Origin: Spirochaetia bacterium
GTDB lineage: Bacteria > Spirochaetota > Spirochaetia > Treponematales > Breznakiellaceae
NCBI GenBank assembly: GCA_025997755.1
Contig: BNVA01000034.1
Location: 1-14,677 of the forward strand
Length of the DNA: 14,677 nt
Direction: 5' to 3'
Every line of letters begins with the position of its first letter. The first letter of the stretch is position 1. Shown piece after piece: positions 13,803 through 14,677 of this stretch. The position numbers and the translations under genes were made by a program. The notes beneath the pieces are model-generated. The model saw only the letters and a list, made by a program, of their open reading frames with translations. It had not been told where the DNA came from and ran no database searches.

Positions 13803-13979
13803 AAAAGATTTTCCTCCACCGCCTGAACAACTGATAAGGAAACAGCCAAAAATAAAAATTACAATTACATTAAATAGTCAAAGTGTTGATTTTTATAAAA
13901 ACTATGCAGAAAAAACAACTTGAAATATCAAAATATGATAAATGAAGGTCTTGACGCATACGCACAAAAATGTCTGTAA
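13762..13979 (+). pseudogene. CopG/BrnA-like antitoxin with frameshift
   Basis: From a possible GTG at 13762 the frame reads VSEKIEGGIIKDFPPPPEQL, then KIKITITLNSQSVDFYKNYAEKTT, and stops at TGA 13921-13923. Shifting frame at that point continues KYQNMINEGLDAYAQKCL to a TAA at 13977-13979. Together they give the normal ribbon-helix-helix antitoxin ending (strand, FYK helix, YQxMIN helix), as in BrnA and related CopG-like antitoxins. Loss of one base, for example turning TGG into TG, would explain the break. No toxin gene lies on either side. The start region is a copy of the repeat at 11121. Family assignment is from motif memory, but the frameshift itself is plain in the sequence. Confidence 0.75.
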
Positions 13980-14103
13980 ACCTTTTGTCGTTAAACGCAA
14001 TTTTTTCGTACCAACTTTGTAGTCTAGGATGTCCTCCACGATACCCGGAATATTTATTTTTTATTAGGAAGTTAAAAAACATTCGAAAAATATTATTTTG
14101 TTA

Positions 14104-14132
14104 TTGACAAGGTATTAAGGTTATAGTATAAT
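14104..14132 (+). promoter_or_regulatory. Consensus sigma70 promoter of the siroheme gene
   Basis: TTGACA (14104-14109), a 17-bp spacer and TATAAT (14127-14132) are an exact consensus. GGAGGG (14148-14153) follows, 6 bp before the ATG at 14160, giving a short untranslated leader. No operator is evident. The 120 bp before the promoter hold nothing recognisable. Confidence 0.93.
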
Positions 14133-14159
14133 AGTTCCATATTTTTTGGAGGGTAAAAA

Positions 14160-14677
14160 ATGGAAATTGATGCAGGTGCGCTAAAACTGAAGGGTTTTTT
14201 TCAGCAGGTAGAAAACAATAAATTTTCTCTAAGATTGTGTATGTCCGGCGGAACAATGGACACAAAGCTTTTAAAAAAAGCCATAGAAATTGCTGAAAAA
14301 TACGGTGATTCTGTAATACACCTTACATCCCGCCAGCAGATTGAAATCCCCTTTATTTCTGACGCCAATATTGAGGCTGTTCAAAAAATAATAGCTGATG
14401 CGGGAATTAACACATTTATTGGAGGTGCAAGGGTCAGAACGGTATTAGCCTGTTTGGGAGCTTCGGTTTGTAAATTTGGTCAAATTGAAACTAGTGTACT
14501 TGCGAGGGAAATACACAAAATATATTTTGGGCAGGAACTACCTGCAAAATTGAAAATAGCAATAACAGGATGTAAAAATAACTGTGTTAAGGTTGAGGCA
14601 AACGATATTGGCATAAGAGGGGTGGATCATGGATATTTATTCTATTTTGGTGGTTGTTTTGGGCGTGAAATAAGAAT
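14160..14677 (+). CDS. Siroheme/[4Fe-4S] sulfite or nitrite reductase-like protein (partial, runs off the window)
   Basis: 172 codons are visible from ATG 14160. A ferredoxin-like half domain includes HLTSRQQIEIPFI (residues 54-66) and FIGGARVRTVLACLG. It is followed by the siroheme-[4Fe-4S] cysteine pattern: C98-x5-C104 (CLGASVC) and C138-x3-C142 (TGCKNNC). This architecture, without the duplicated half of assimilatory enzymes, fits small anaerobic siroheme proteins related to AsrC or the ~200-300-residue sulfite/nitrite reductases of strict anaerobes. After NDIGIRG comes FYFGGCFGREIR, matching the cofactor-proximal end of the family. Substrate cannot be assigned. Codons are markedly A/T-ending (ATA, AAA, ATT) compared with xseA, suggesting transfer or a different expression class. 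The C-terminus, possibly with an extra ferredoxin domain, lies beyond the window. Confidence 0.88.
   Translation, partial: MEIDAGALKLKGFFQQVENNKFSLRLCMSGGTMDTKLLKKAIEIAEKYGDSVIHLTSRQQIEIPFISDANIEAVQKIIADAGINTFIGGARVRTVLACLGASVCKFGQIETSVLAREIHKIYFGQELPAKLKIAITGCKNNCVKVEANDIGIRGVDHGYLFYFGGCFGREIR

Noticed and set aside
13870..14082. Minus-strand ORF of 70 codons
   Set aside because: It overlaps the frameshifted antitoxin and an A/T-rich stretch, has no Shine-Dalgarno and no recognisable motif.

Overview
The window looks like part of a spirochaete chromosome, most likely a host-associated Treponema. This is inferred from gene content and style: a flagellar rod gene, cheW, several lipoproteins with relaxed lipoboxes, one very large repeat-built surface lipoprotein, a small siroheme protein typical of anaerobes, and much toxin-antitoxin debris. 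No rRNA, tRNA or CRISPR array was seen.

Left part (1-3019). The edge holds a chimeric junction. An internal fragment of a surface-lipoprotein paralogue (minus strand) meets the last ~71 codons of carA (plus strand). Then come three minus-strand genes: a lipoprotein, cheW and an HtrA/DegP-type protease.

Centre-left (3095-6871). A sigma70-like promoter starts a ~330-nt leader that carries a 14-C homopolymer and three in-frame start sites, each with a Shine-Dalgarno sequence. The third start opens a 1109-residue beta-repeat lipoprotein, which ends at a strong intrinsic terminator.

Centre (6944-8975). A promoter-plus-gene unit is present three times in tandem. Each copy encodes an N-terminal coiled coil fused to a PD-(D/E)XK nuclease-like domain. 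The proteins are 218, 204 and 211 residues long, and they differ by exact 21-bp (one heptad) indels in the coiled coil. They also show gene-conversion mosaics. The array ends 14 bp from the convergent 3' end of xseA (exonuclease VII large subunit). A flagellar FlgF/FlgG-family rod gene lies upstream of xseA in the same orientation.

Right part (11074-13979). This is an accessory island of small, mostly broken modules. It has REP-like hairpins, an antitoxin 5' fragment, an antitoxin with a 5'-deleted PIN toxin, and an Lcl/DUF1566 C-terminal fragment with an internal amber codon. It also has an intact DUF433/DUF5615 pair, a secreted protein, a headless formylglycine-generating-enzyme (FGE) C-terminal cassette whose codons look like a diversity-generating-retroelement target, and a frameshifted CopG/BrnA-like antitoxin. 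The two antitoxin remnants share a ~60-bp repeat.

Right edge (14104-14677). A consensus promoter (TTGACA-17-TATAAT) drives a siroheme/[4Fe-4S] sulfite/nitrite-reductase-like gene that runs off the window.

The strongest candidates for something new are the triplicated heptad-variable coiled-coil nuclease array, the poly-C leader of the giant lipoprotein, and the A-substitution codon pattern of the FGE cassette.
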